64,000 nucleotides of DNA, taken from positions 310,001 through 374,000 of the forward strand of contig NZ_CALUWO010000001.1 in NCBI RefSeq assembly GCF_944324505.1, in the 5' to 3' direction. Position numbers and translations under genes: made by a program. How positions within the stretch are numbered: position 1 is the first letter of the stretch; each line of letters begins with the position of its first letter. Positions 50,142 to 59,270 of the stretch are shown here, in pieces. Below the pieces are notes generated by a model. That model was given only the letters and a program-made list of their open reading frames with translations. It did no database searches and was not told the DNA's origin. Origin of the DNA: an uncultured Desulfovibrio sp. (GTDB lineage Bacteria; Desulfobacterota; Desulfovibrionia; Desulfovibrionales; Desulfovibrionaceae).

Positions 50142-51452
50142 ATGAGCACGCTGCATTCCCTTGCCCGGCGCCTCATGAAGCTGGACGACCGCCTTGCCGC
50201 CTGCATGCGCTGCGGCATGTGTCAGGCCGTCTGCCCCGTGTACGGCGCCACCATGAAGGAAGCCGACGTGGCGCGCGGCAAGCTGGCCCTGGTAAGCAAT
50301 CTGGCCCACGAGCTGATCTGCGATCCCCAGGCCGTGGCCGGCAAGCTGGACCGCTGCCTGCTGTGCGGATCCTGCGAAGCGGCCTGCCCCTCCGGGGTGA
50401 AAATCACGGAAATCTTCTTTGAGGCGCGGGAAATCGTCTACACCTATCTGGGCCTTCCCCCCATCAAGAAAATGATCTTCCGCTACCTGCTGCCCCGGAC
50501 GGACCTGTTCGACATGGCCGTGCGCGTAGGGGCGCCCTTGCAGCGCCTGGTCTTCCGTCGCAACCATGACGTGCAGGACACGGCCTGCGCCCCCATGCTC
50601 AGCTTTCTGCTGGGTAACCGCCATGTGCGCCAGCTGCCCTCCCGTTCCCTGCTGCAATGCACGGGGCCGCTGGATGAGCCGCGCCCCCAGGGCGGCATCA
50701 GGGTGGCCTTTTTCCCCGGCTGCCTGGGTGACAAGCTCTATGTGGATGTGGCGCAGGACTGCCTCAAGGTGCTGCATCATCACGGCGTAGCGGTCTTCAT
50801 GCCCGCCGGTCTGGCCTGCTGCGGCATTCCGGCCCTGGCCTCCGGTGATGCCGACAGCTTCCTGCGCCAGATGAGCGTCAATCTGCCGCTGCTGCGCGGG
50901 GACTTCGACTATCTGATCACCCCCTGCCCCACCTGTGCCGTCACCATAGCCCACCTCTGGCCCCGCCATGCCCGGCGGCTGGGCCGCCTGGAACAGGAAG
51001 CCGTAAACGCCCTGGCCGACCGGACCATGGACATCACGGCCTTTCTGGTGGATGTGCTGGGCGTGCAGGCCCAGCCCGGCGGAGAAAACGCCCGCCGCGT
51101 CACCTGTCATGATCCCTGCCATCTGGCCAAGGGACTGGGCGTGCGGCAGCAGCCGCGCACGCTCATCGAGGCTTCGCCGGACTGCCGTCTGGTGGAAATG
51201 AATGAGGCCGACCGCTGCTGCGGCTGCGGTGGCTCCTTCAATCTGGCCCACTACGACCTTTCCCGCCGCATCGGACAGCGCAAGCGTGACAACGTCATCG
51301 CGTCCGGCGCACAGATCGTGGCCACGGCCTGTCCGGCCTGCATGATGCAGCTGGAAGACGTGCTCTCGCAAAACAAGGACGATGTTACCGTCCGCCATCC
51401 CGTGCAGCTCTATGCCGCCAGTCTGGGGCTGGGCAGCACGGACAGGACGTAA
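50142..51452 (+). CDS. iron-sulfur partner of the D-lactate dehydrogenase, GlcF-like
   Basis: 436 aa electron-transfer subunit. Two [4Fe-4S] motifs lie at CMRCGMCQAVCP (about residue 20) and CLLCGSCEAACP (about 71). Two CCG domains follow: FPGCLGDK...ACCGIPALASG (about 190-230) and CHDPCHLAKGLG...RCCGCGGSFNLA...ACPACMMQLED (about 320-400). This is the GlcF layout. It passes electrons from the FAD subunit towards membrane or menaquinone carriers. RBS AGGAGGG, 9 bp after the dehydrogenase. Confidence 0.9.
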   Translation: MSTLHSLARRLMKLDDRLAACMRCGMCQAVCPVYGATMKEADVARGKLALVSNLAHELICDPQAVAGKLDRCLLCGSCEAACPSGVKITEIFFEAREIVYTYLGLPPIKKMIFRYLLPRTDLFDMAVRVGAPLQRLVFRRNHDVQDTACAPMLSFLLGNRHVRQLPSRSLLQCTGPLDEPRPQGGIRVAFFPGCLGDKLYVDVAQDCLKVLHHHGVAVFMPAGLACCGIPALASGDADSFLRQMSVNLPLLRGDFDYLITPCPTCAVTIAHLWPRHARRLGRLEQEAVNALADRTMDITAFLVDVLGVQAQPGGENARRVTCHDPCHLAKGLGVRQQPRTLIEASPDCRLVEMNEADRCCGCGGSFNLAHYDLSRRIGQRKRDNVIASGAQIVATACPACMMQLEDVLSQNKDDVTVRHPVQLYAASLGLGSTDRT

Positions 51453-51468
51453 TGCCAAAGGAGAACAC

Positions 51469-52110
51469 ATGCCCCCTGTGAATCAGGAAATTCTTGACCT
51501 GTTCATTTCCCGCGCTCAGGCAGCGGGCGCCGTGGTGCAGCAGCTGCCCACCCGGGCCGCGGCCCTGCAATATGTGCTGGATGTCTGTGCCCAGAAGGCT
51601 CCCTGCGAACTGCTGGCCGATGAGGATGTGGAAAAGGGTCCCGACGGTCCCAACAGAGTTCCCACCCGCGTCCAGAAGGTAGTGGCCGCTCCCGATGTGG
51701 ACGAGGCCGACTTTGCCACCCTGTCCGCCGCCTGCCAGGCCCAGGGCATACGCTGCCTGCGCCACGGCCTGCGCCAGCACCTGGCCGGCATCGACGTGGG
51801 CCTGACCACGGCCCGCCTGGCCGTGGCCACCACAGGAACCTGCCTGGCCGTAGGCGACGAGGAAGATACCCGCCTGGCCGGCATGATCAGTGAAATCCAC
51901 ATCATGCTGCTGTCCCCCTCGGCCATCTATGCCGACCTGCCGGCCATTGCCGGCCCCCTGCGCCAGCGCCTGGCGGAGCGCCCCGGCTCGTATACCACGC
52001 TTATTACCGGTCCCAGCCGCACCGCCGATATCGAACGGGTGGGCGCCATCGGCGTGCATGGCCCGCTGCAACTGCATGTGATTCTTCTGGAGGACGCCCA
52101 TGCCCAGTAA
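51469..52110 (+). CDS. lutC: LUD-domain lactate utilization protein C
   Basis: 213 aa LutC/YkgG family subunit of the L-lactate dehydrogenase complex. It has a conserved LUD core: LAGIDVGLTTARLAVATTGTCLA and the end TLITGPSRTADIERVGAIGVHGPLQLHVILLE. The ATG at 51469 follows AAAGGAGA. It overlaps the next gene by 11 bp, so the Lut subunits are translated together. Confidence 0.9.
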   Translation: MPPVNQEILDLFISRAQAAGAVVQQLPTRAAALQYVLDVCAQKAPCELLADEDVEKGPDGPNRVPTRVQKVVAAPDVDEADFATLSAACQAQGIRCLRHGLRQHLAGIDVGLTTARLAVATTGTCLAVGDEEDTRLAGMISEIHIMLLSPSAIYADLPAIAGPLRQRLAERPGSYTTLITGPSRTADIERVGAIGVHGPLQLHVILLEDAHAQ

Positions 52111-54274
52111 TGATAGGTTCGACAGCCCGTCCAGCTACCACAAGTCCATTGACAGCGCCCTGGACGACGCCTTCCTGCGCCGCACGCTGGACACCTTTGC
52201 CATCTCCTACCGCGCCGGCCGCAAGGCCATCTTCAGCGAAGTGGACGAACGCGGCCTCATCCGCCAGATTGCCGATGCCAAGGACCAGGCCTGCCAGCAC
52301 ATGGAGGAACTTTACGCCCAGTTCCGGGAAGAGGCCCAGAAGCGCGGCGCCGTGGTGCACCGCGCGGCCACGGCGGCCGATGCCAACGAGATCATTGCCC
52401 GCATCGCCCGGGACAATGACGTGCATCGCGTCATCAAGTCCAAGTCCATGACGGCGGAGGAAATCCGCCTCAACAAGCGCCTGGAAGAAGACGGTCTGGT
52501 GGTGGACGAAACCGACCTGGGCGAATGGATCATCCAGCTGCGGCACGAGGGGCCGTCGCACATGGTGCTGCCCGCCATCCACCTTTCCCGCCAGCAGGTG
52601 GCCGACGACTTTGCCCGGGCCACCGGCGAAGCCCAGGATACCGACATCCAGCGCCTGGTGAAGGTGGCCCGCGTGCAGCTGCGCCGCAAGTTCATCTCGG
52701 CCGACATGGGCGTGAGCGGCTGCAACTTTGCCGTGGCCGAAAACGGCGCCGTGACCCTGGTGACCAATGAGGGCAATGCCGAAATGGTCACCACCCTGCC
52801 CCGTGTGCATGTGGTGCTGGTGGGTCTGGACAAGCTGGTGCCCACGCTGGACGTGGCCCTCACGGCCCTGCAGGTGCTGCCCCGCAACGCCACGGCCCAG
52901 CGCATCACCTCCTACGTGACCTTCATCGACGGGGCCACGGCCTGCGCCGCAGACCCGACGGGCAAAAAGCAGCTGCACATCGTCTTTCTGGACAACGGCC
53001 GCAGCGCCATTGCCAAGGATCCGCTTTTTTCGCAGATTTTCCGCTGCGTGCGCTGCGGAGCCTGCGCCAATGTCTGCCCGGTTTTCCGCCTGGTGGGCGG
53101 GCACCGCATGGGCTATGTCTACATCGGGGCCATCGGCCTCATTCTGACCTACTTCTTCCACGGCCATGACAAGGCTGCCATCCTCAGCCAGAACTGCATC
53201 GGCTGCGAAGCCTGCAAGGATGTCTGCGCCGGCGGCATTGACCTGCCGCGGCTCATCCGCGAGGTCCGGGCACGCCTGGTGAAGCAGGACGGCGCCGGCG
53301 CGCCCGAAACCCTGCTGGCCGCGGTCATGAAAAACCGCAAGCTGTTCCACAACCTCATCAAGTTTGCCAGCTTTGCCCAGCGGCCCTTTGTCACCGGCAA
53401 TCAGGACGGCACCACCTACCTGCGCCACCTGCCGGCCATCTTCATGGGCAAGCATCAGTACAAGGCCCTGCCCGCCATTGCCGCGGAGTCCTTCCGCGAC
53501 CGCTGGCAGCGCATCCGGCCCAGCCTGCCCGCGCCGCGCATGCGCATCGCCCTGTTCAGCGGCTGCGCGCAGGACTTCATCTATCCCGAGCAGCTGGAAG
53601 CCTTTGTGAAGCTCATGACCGCGCTCAACGTGGCCGTGGACTTTCCGCTGGAACAGACCTGCTGCGGGCTGCCGCTGGATGTGATGGGGCAGCGCCCCAC
53701 GGCTGTGGCCGTGGCCCGGCAGAATGTGGAGGCCTTTGCCCGGGGCGGCTATGACGCCATTGTCACCCTGTGCGCCAGCTGCGCCTCGCATATCCGCAAT
53801 GTCTATCCCGAACTGCTTGACGGCGACGCCCTGTCCCAGGGCGCCAGGGCCATGGCGGAAAAGACCCAGCCCTTCAGCCTGTTCATGCACGATACGCTGG
53901 GCGTGACGGCCGACGACTTCGCCAGGACGGAGGAAACCGTCACCTTCCACGCCCCCTGCCACCTCTGCCGCGGCTGCGGGGTCACGGAACAGCCTCACGA
54001 CCTGGTGAACTACGCGGCCAGCTTTGTTCCCTGCGCCGAAGAGGACGTCTGCTGCGGCTTTGGCGGCAGCTATTCCATGAAGTTCCCGGAAGTGGCCGCC
54101 CAGCTGCTGGAAAACAAGATCGCCCACGTGCGCGAAACCGGCGCACAGCGCCTGGTGACCGACTGCCCCGGCTGCGTGCTGCAAATCCGCGGCGGCGCCC
54201 GGAAGCATGAGCTGCCGATACGGGTCAGCCACCTGGTGGAGCTGCTGGCTGAAACCGTGAAGCCCCGCAGCTAG
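52100..54274 (+). CDS. fused LutB-LutA-type iron-sulfur L-lactate dehydrogenase subunit
   Basis: 724 aa combining two normally separate Lut proteins. Residues 1-300 are a LutB-type LUD domain (GVSGCNFAVAENGAVTLVTNEGN, LPRVHVVLVGLDKLVP). Two [4Fe-4S] motifs follow: CVRCGACANVCPVFRLVGGH near 315 and CIGCEACKDVCAGG near 365. The C-terminal part (about 480-715) is a LutA/LldE CCG region: LFSGCAQDFIYP, QTCCGLPLD, APCHLCRGCG, DVCCGFGGSYSMKFPE and DCPGCVLQIRGG. With LutC it should oxidise L-lactate to pyruvate. Last gene of the operon, followed by a terminator. Confidence 0.92.
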   Translation: MPSNDRFDSPSSYHKSIDSALDDAFLRRTLDTFAISYRAGRKAIFSEVDERGLIRQIADAKDQACQHMEELYAQFREEAQKRGAVVHRAATAADANEIIARIARDNDVHRVIKSKSMTAEEIRLNKRLEEDGLVVDETDLGEWIIQLRHEGPSHMVLPAIHLSRQQVADDFARATGEAQDTDIQRLVKVARVQLRRKFISADMGVSGCNFAVAENGAVTLVTNEGNAEMVTTLPRVHVVLVGLDKLVPTLDVALTALQVLPRNATAQRITSYVTFIDGATACAADPTGKKQLHIVFLDNGRSAIAKDPLFSQIFRCVRCGACANVCPVFRLVGGHRMGYVYIGAIGLILTYFFHGHDKAAILSQNCIGCEACKDVCAGGIDLPRLIREVRARLVKQDGAGAPETLLAAVMKNRKLFHNLIKFASFAQRPFVTGNQDGTTYLRHLPAIFMGKHQYKALPAIAAESFRDRWQRIRPSLPAPRMRIALFSGCAQDFIYPEQLEAFVKLMTALNVAVDFPLEQTCCGLPLDVMGQRPTAVAVARQNVEAFARGGYDAIVTLCASCASHIRNVYPELLDGDALSQGARAMAEKTQPFSLFMHDTLGVTADDFARTEETVTFHAPCHLCRGCGVTEQPHDLVNYAASFVPCAEEDVCCGFGGSYSMKFPEVAAQLLENKIAHVRETGAQRLVTDCPGCVLQIRGGARKHELPIRVSHLVELLAETVKPRS

Positions 54275-54300
54275 CCAGCCCCTCCCCGCCACAAACCATG

Positions 54301-54341
54301 AAGGGCGGCTCCCTGTACCCAACAGGGAGCCGCCCTTTTGC
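54301..54341. terminator. bidirectional intrinsic terminator
   Basis: Perfect 16-bp stem starting AAGGGCGGCTCCCTGT with loop ACCCA, followed by TTTTG. It sits between the lactate operon and the convergent MFS gene. Confidence 0.9.
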
Positions 54342-54402
54342 CATCATGCCACAGCAACGGCCTCCGCAGGGAGACCGCCCGCCCTTGACCGTGCCGGACG
54401 CC

Positions 54403-55785
54403 TCAGCGCACCCGGCTGCGCACCATGGTACAGCCCACGGACAGCAGGGTCAGCAGCCCGAAAAGGACCAGGTCCGTCCGCATGGCCAGCATGAAGCGCT
54501 CCATATTGCCCGTGGTCACCGGCTCATGCCCCAGGAAGAAGCTCATGGTCAGGGTAATGATGACCATATTGCACAGGATGCCCGCCGTCCGCATGGTGCC
54601 CACCAGGCCGGAGGCCCGGCCCACGTTGTTTTCGCCGGCGCTGCCGATGATGATGGACGTATTGGGCAGCACGAAAAAGCTCACGCCCACGCCCAGCAGA
54701 ACCTGCGAAAGGAAAATCAGCGTCAGCGTGGGGTCCAGGTCCAGAAACGCCAGCAGGAGCAGGCCCACGCCGCACAGCACACAGCCCAGCGTGCTCACGT
54801 AGCCCTCGTTCCAGCGCGTGCACAGCGTGGCAGCCAGGGGATTGGACAGGGCCTGCACCACGGCCTGCACCGAAAGGATGAGTCCTGCCTGGTCCACACT
54901 CATGCCGCGTCCCACCTGGAGATAGAGGCTGAAGAAAAAGACCATGCCGAACAGGGCGCAGTAGTTGACAAAGGCCGCAATGAGCGACAGCCGCATGACA
55001 CGGCTGTGGGCCAGCATGTGCACATCCAGCAGGGGGAAGGCAATGCCCCGTTCATACAGGCACAGCACCACGGTCAGCAGAATCCAGAGCAGCAGCGCCG
55101 CCCCGCCCAGCAGGGGATAGTCCGCCAGCTCGGAAGCGCCCACGGTGAGGCCGGTCATGGCCAGGGTGTAAATAAGGAAGCCGCGGGTATCAAAATGCTG
55201 CCCCTGCGCCGGACGCCGCTCCATCTTGACGCCGAAGATGGTGATGAGCATGGCGCACAGGGCCAGCGCGCCGGTAATCCAGAACAGCCAGCGCCAGCCC
55301 AGCACCCCCGCGATGAAGCCCCCCACGGGCGGCCCGCAGGCCATGCCCGAATAGACGGCAATGCCGCTGAAGCCCAGATAGTTGGCCCGCAGCGCCGGGG
55401 GAGCCGCCGAAGCCAGCAGGGCCAGACTGCTGGCGCTGAAGGTGGCGCAGCCCGATGCCTGGATGAGACGCAGGAAGATGAAGAGATTGATGTCGTTGAC
55501 GAAGCCCAGCAGGATGGTGGTGCTGCCAAAGACGGAAATGCCCACCAGAAAGACACGGCGGCTGCCGAAGATGTCGCCCAGGGTTCCGCCGGCCATCTGA
55601 AAGAGCACCAGCCCCAGCGAGTAGACGGCACCGATCAGGCTGAGCTGCCGGGCACTGGCATGAAGGGTTTCGCCCAGCGGCGGCAGCACGGCATGCACAC
55701 CGGCCATCATGAACGGCATGAAGAACTGGGCTGCACACATGGCCAGTACAAGAAGCCGGTGCTCCTTGAGAACAGTCATGGACAT
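54403..55785 (-). CDS. MFS transporter (DHA-type drug/metabolite exporter family)
   Basis: 460 aa with about 12-14 hydrophobic helices. It has the antiporter motif region GAVYSLGLVLFQMAGGTLGDIFGSRRVFLVG (loop 2-3, motif A) and SGIAVYSGMACGPPVGGFIAGVLGWRWLF (motif C with GPPVGG), typical of H+-coupled drug antiporters of the EmrB/14-helix group. The ATG at 55785 has AGAGG upstream. The substrate is unknown. It is followed on the same strand by nothing before the terminator at 54301. Confidence 0.85.
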   Translation of the reverse strand: MSMTVLKEHRLLVLAMCAAQFFMPFMMAGVHAVLPPLGETLHASARQLSLIGAVYSLGLVLFQMAGGTLGDIFGSRRVFLVGISVFGSTTILLGFVNDINLFIFLRLIQASGCATFSASSLALLASAAPPALRANYLGFSGIAVYSGMACGPPVGGFIAGVLGWRWLFWITGALALCAMLITIFGVKMERRPAQGQHFDTRGFLIYTLAMTGLTVGASELADYPLLGGAALLLWILLTVVLCLYERGIAFPLLDVHMLAHSRVMRLSLIAAFVNYCALFGMVFFFSLYLQVGRGMSVDQAGLILSVQAVVQALSNPLAATLCTRWNEGYVSTLGCVLCGVGLLLLAFLDLDPTLTLIFLSQVLLGVGVSFFVLPNTSIIIGSAGENNVGRASGLVGTMRTAGILCNMVIITLTMSFFLGHEPVTTGNMERFMLAMRTDLVLFGLLTLLSVGCTMVRSRVR

Positions 55786-55847
55786 GGACAACACCTCTGC
55801 GGCTGCGTATGGGGAAGCGCGCCTTCACGCGCCCGTCCCGGCCGGGA

Positions 55848-56393
55848 TCAGGACGGCACAAACGGCAGATGCTCGCGTATCCACAGGGCGCACTGCGCCG
55901 GCCCCATTTCTCCGGCCGGGCAGACGAGGTCGGCATACTGCCGGTACAGGGCCTCCCGCTCGCGGAACAGGCCCTCGAGGGTCTGCCCTGGAGCAATGGC
56001 CAGGCCCCTGTCGGGATTGCGCGCAATGCGCTCCTCGATGAGGGCAAAGGGGACCTCCAGATAAACCACCGTCCCCAGCGATGCCAGATGCCGCATGGCG
56101 CCTTCCCGGTAGACCACGCTGCCGCCGGTGGCGATGACCGTGCGGCAGGCCTGGATATGACTGATCACCGTCCCTTCCAGGTCCAGAAAGGTCTCCTTGT
56201 CCAGGGCCTCGGTCACGCCCTGCAGGCGGCTGGCGTAGAGAGCCTCCATAAGGTAGTCGCCGTCCATGAATGCCCAGCCCAGCAGCTGGGCCAGGGCCTG
56301 CCCCACGGTGGACTTGCCCGCGCCGGCCATGCCGATAAGGGTGATGGCCGGCATTTTTCTGGCATCTCCCGCACAGGGAGTGAATGTGGACAT
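55848..56393 (-). CDS. shikimate kinase-like protein
   Basis: 181 aa P-loop kinase: ITLIGMAGAGKSTVGQALAQLLGW (Walker A), MDGDYLME (shikimate-binding Asp region), VIATGGSVVYREGAMRHL (GGG-type substrate loop, here GGS) and ERIARNPDRGLA (lid Arg). It would phosphorylate shikimate at O3 in the chorismate pathway. AroK/AroL usually read DTD and GGG; DGD and GGS are seen here, as in some delta-type homologues. RBS AAAGGAGA. It is upstream of the MFS gene. Confidence 0.85.
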   Translation of the reverse strand: MSTFTPCAGDARKMPAITLIGMAGAGKSTVGQALAQLLGWAFMDGDYLMEALYASRLQGVTEALDKETFLDLEGTVISHIQACRTVIATGGSVVYREGAMRHLASLGTVVYLEVPFALIEERIARNPDRGLAIAPGQTLEGLFREREALYRQYADLVCPAGEMGPAQCALWIREHLPFVPS

Positions 56394-56490
56394 GGCATCT
56401 CCTTTGCGCCAGCTTGCACAAGCGCCGCAGCTCTGTCAAGCAGGGGCGGGTCCGTGCGCCGCCCTGCCGGCAGGAAAGGGCCTTCAGGAC

Positions 56491-56519
56491 TTGACGAAGC
56501 GCCTTTCGCCATGTATGAA
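56491..56519 (+). promoter_or_regulatory. sigma-70 promoter for the rpmH operon
   Basis: TTGACG, a 17-bp spacer and TATGAA, about 140 bp before rpmH. It is the best sigma-70-type match in the divergent region between shikimate kinase and rpmH. Confidence 0.6.
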
Positions 56520-56660
56520 GCATTTTCCCAATTTATTGTCGGACGGAATCCTTTCCGCAGCAGCCTTTCTGCCGGGCGGACACTCTCCCGGTAGTCGCGC
56601 CGTTTTCGCGCAGGGCCGAGCGCCCAGTCCGCCACCGTCCCCAACGAAGGAGATTTTTCC

Positions 56661-56795
56661 ATGAAAAGAACGTACCAGCCCAGCAAGATTCGTCGTGCCC
56701 GTACTCATGGCTTCCGCGCCCGCATGGCCACCCCCAGCGGTCGTGCCGTGCTGCGCCGCCGTCGTGCCAAGGGCCGCAAGCAGCTGAGCGCCTAG
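56661..56795 (+). CDS. rpmH: 50S ribosomal protein L34
   Basis: 44 aa basic protein, [22 protein letters not shown] start and [14 protein letters not shown] end, the family standard. RBS AAGGAGAT. It is first of the conserved rpmH-rnpA-yidD-yidC-jag-mnmE series, and is too short for many gene callers. Confidence 0.98.
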   Translation: MKRTYQPSKIRRARTHGFRARMATPSGRAVLRRRRAKGRKQLSA

Positions 56796-56829
56796 GTTTT
56801 CACGGGGGAACCCGTTACCGCCAAACGCC

Positions 56830-57216
56830 ATGTATTCCGACCAGTCATTGCCGCAGCAGAGCCGTCTCCGCCGCCATGCGGACTATGCGCTCTGCTACGC
56901 GCAGGGCAGGCGTTACCATACCGAGCATTTCCTCGTTTTTGTCCGGCCCCGTGAACATGGGGCCTGCTTGCGTATGGGCATGGCCGTTTCGCGCAAGGTG
57001 GGCAAGGCTGTTGTGCGCAATCGCATAAAGCGCCTGTTGCGGGAATTTTATCGCCTGCATCAGGCTCTTTTGCCGCATGAAAGCGATGTGGTCATTGTGG
57101 CCAAGAAACACGCCGGGGGGGCGGGCCTCTGTCTTGGTCCCGTGGGCCGGGAGCTGGAGCCGCTCTTCCGGCGTCTTCGGCGTTTCCCTGGACAGGCGGG
57201 GTGCCCGGCATGCTGA
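56830..57216 (+). CDS. rnpA: ribonuclease P protein component
   Basis: Protein subunit of RNase P, which matures tRNA 5' ends, 128 aa. It has the aromatic N-terminal cleft ([29 protein letters not shown]) and the RNR signature [25 protein letters not shown]. The C-terminus is Gly/Pro-rich and overlaps yidD by 7 bp. Confidence 0.97.
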   Translation: MYSDQSLPQQSRLRRHADYALCYAQGRRYHTEHFLVFVRPREHGACLRMGMAVSRKVGKAVVRNRIKRLLREFYRLHQALLPHESDVVIVAKKHAGGAGLCLGPVGRELEPLFRRLRRFPGQAGCPAC

Positions 57217-57458
57217 AGCTGCTGCGCGCGCTGGTCATTTTTCCCATCCGGCTGTACCAGTACTGCCTGTCTCCCCTTCTGCCCCCGTCCTGTCGCTTTG
57301 TTCCCACCTGTTCTGCCTATGCCATAGAAGCCATCACCCGCCACGGCGTACTGCGCGGGGGCTGGCTGACTCTCCGTCGTCTGGCACGCTGCCATCCCTG
57401 GGGCGGTTCGGGCTATGATCCCGTTCCGCCTGTTCCGGCGTCCCGGCAGCATCACTAG
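57210..57458 (+). CDS. yidD: membrane protein insertion efficiency factor
   Basis: 82 aa. The family core is [61 protein letters not shown], with conserved Cys residues. The ATG at 57210 overlaps the rnpA stop; a GTG 9 bp upstream is also in frame. It assists YidC-dependent insertion and is co-translated with rnpA. Confidence 0.95.
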   Translation: MLKLLRALVIFPIRLYQYCLSPLLPPSCRFVPTCSAYAIEAITRHGVLRGGWLTLRRLARCHPWGGSGYDPVPPVPASRQHH

Positions 57459-57490
57459 CGCCGTTTTTTCGTCTCGGGAGAATTCCGCCG

Positions 57491-59149
57491 ATGCAACAAG
57501 AGAAAGACAACAGTTCCCTTAATCTCCTCCTGGCCATCGCTCTGTGCCTCGCCATTCTGGTGGGCTGGAGCTATCTTTCCGAATACATGGGCTGGACGCC
57601 CAAGCCCGATCCGGAAGTGACGGCCCAGCAGCAGGCCGAGGCCGAAAAGCAGGCCAAGGCAGAGAAAGCCGCCGAAAAGGCAAAGACCTCCATGCCCCTC
57701 ACGGTCTTTGAACCTGTTCCGGGGCGCGACATCACCATTTCCACGCCGCTGTACGAGGCTGTCGTCCACACCGGCGGGGGCTTTGTGCGCTCCTTCAAGC
57801 TGAAGAAGTACCGCACCACCATCCAGCCCGATGCCCCCCTGGTCAATCTGGTGGATGACACCACGGCCACGTCCGCTCCCTGGGGTCTGGTCATTGACGG
57901 CGCCGCCACCTGGAGCCTGGGCAAGTGGGCCGTGGAAACGGAACCCAGCACCACCCTGGAAGCCGGGCAGAGCACCAGCCTTGTGCTGGTGGGCGAGGTC
58001 AACGGGCTGCGCATCCGGCGCGAGCTGCAATTCCGTGCCGACAGCTACCTGATCCAGGAAAAGATTCAGCTTGCGCCTGTCAACGAACAGTCCCGCACCG
58101 CGCGGGTGGCCTACACCATTGCCAGCGATGCCAGCAATGCCGGCGGCGGCCAGTATGACGCCATGCGCATTGCCTGGTACAACAACGGCTCCCTGGCGCA
58201 GGAAAGCGATGCCGAAGACCTGACCAAGGGGCTGACGGCCACCGGCGACATCAACTGGGCCGGCCCCATGAGCACCTACTTCCTGTCGGCGGCCCTGCCC
58301 GCGCAGCCGGAGGGCATCACGGCCAAGGCCGTGCTGCGCGGCGGCGTGTACCGCGTGGCCCTGGAACAGCAGGACGTGCAGCTCACTCCCGGTCAGAGCA
58401 CGGAACTGGGCGTTTCCTACTGGATGGGTCCCAAGGTGCGCAAGCTGCTCAGCGCCGTTTCCGAACCGCTGGCCAGCAGCGTGGACCTGGGCACCTTCAG
58501 CATCATTGCCAAGGCCCTGCTCTGGCTGCTGGAATTCTTCTATTCCTTTGTGGGCAACTGGGGTCTGGCCATCATCCTGCTGACCCTGCTCATCAAGGCC
58601 GTCTTCTGGCCCCTCACGGCCAAGAGCTATGCCTCCATGGAAAAGATGAAGAAACTCCAGCCCATGATGACGGCCATCCGGGAAAAGTACAAGGATGACA
58701 AGGAGAAGATGAACAAGGAAGCCATGGCGCTGTACAAGACCTATGGCGTGAATCCCGCCAGCGGCTGTCTGCCCATTCTCATCCAGCTTCCCGTCTTCTT
58801 CGGCCTGTATCAGGCGCTGCTGGCCTCCATTGAACTGCGCCACGCCGTGCTCATCAAGTATCTGCCCTTCACGGACCATCTCTGGCTGGCCGACCTGTCC
58901 ACCAAGGACCCCTACTACATCACGCCCATCATCATGGGCATCACCATGTTCATCCAGCAGCGGCTCAGCCCGCCGCCCACGGATCCCACCCAGCAGAAGA
59001 TCATGATGTTCCTGCCGCTCATCTTCACGGTACTGTTCATCAACTTCCCCTCGGGTCTGGTGGTCTACTGGCTGGTGAACAACATTCTGTCCATTGCCCA
59101 GCAGTGGCTCATGCACCGCAAGAACAAGCGGCTGGATGACAACGGCTAG
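57491..59149 (+). CDS. yidC: membrane protein insertase YidC
   Basis: Gram-negative-type insertase, 552 aa. An N-terminal helix (residues 10-30) is followed by a charged linker (AEAEKQAKAEKAAEKAK), a large periplasmic beta-sandwich P1 domain (about 70-330) and the conserved five-helix core: GNWGLAIILLTLLIKAVFWPLTAKSYASMEKMKKLQPMM, NPASGCLPILIQLPVFFGLYQAL and FPSGLVVYWLVNNILSIAQQ. It inserts and folds inner-membrane proteins. RBS GGGAGAA. Confidence 0.97.
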   Translation: MQQEKDNSSLNLLLAIALCLAILVGWSYLSEYMGWTPKPDPEVTAQQQAEAEKQAKAEKAAEKAKTSMPLTVFEPVPGRDITISTPLYEAVVHTGGGFVRSFKLKKYRTTIQPDAPLVNLVDDTTATSAPWGLVIDGAATWSLGKWAVETEPSTTLEAGQSTSLVLVGEVNGLRIRRELQFRADSYLIQEKIQLAPVNEQSRTARVAYTIASDASNAGGGQYDAMRIAWYNNGSLAQESDAEDLTKGLTATGDINWAGPMSTYFLSAALPAQPEGITAKAVLRGGVYRVALEQQDVQLTPGQSTELGVSYWMGPKVRKLLSAVSEPLASSVDLGTFSIIAKALLWLLEFFYSFVGNWGLAIILLTLLIKAVFWPLTAKSYASMEKMKKLQPMMTAIREKYKDDKEKMNKEAMALYKTYGVNPASGCLPILIQLPVFFGLYQALLASIELRHAVLIKYLPFTDHLWLADLSTKDPYYITPIIMGITMFIQQRLSPPPTDPTQQKIMMFLPLIFTVLFINFPSGLVVYWLVNNILSIAQQWLMHRKNKRLDDNG

Positions 59150-59270
59150 GCCGGACAGCCGCGGCAGCGCCTGCCGCCGCGGCATCCCTCCCTGCTGACC
59201 GGTCCGCCCGGTCAGTCACGCGTTCCCAACCGGGCGGACGGCGCAAGCCGTCCGCCTTATCGGGGTTGTT

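Noticed and set aside
56394..56660. Replication origin near rpmH
   Set aside because: rpmH is often near oriC, but no dnaA gene and no cluster of DnaA boxes is visible; a sigma-70 promoter explains the region.
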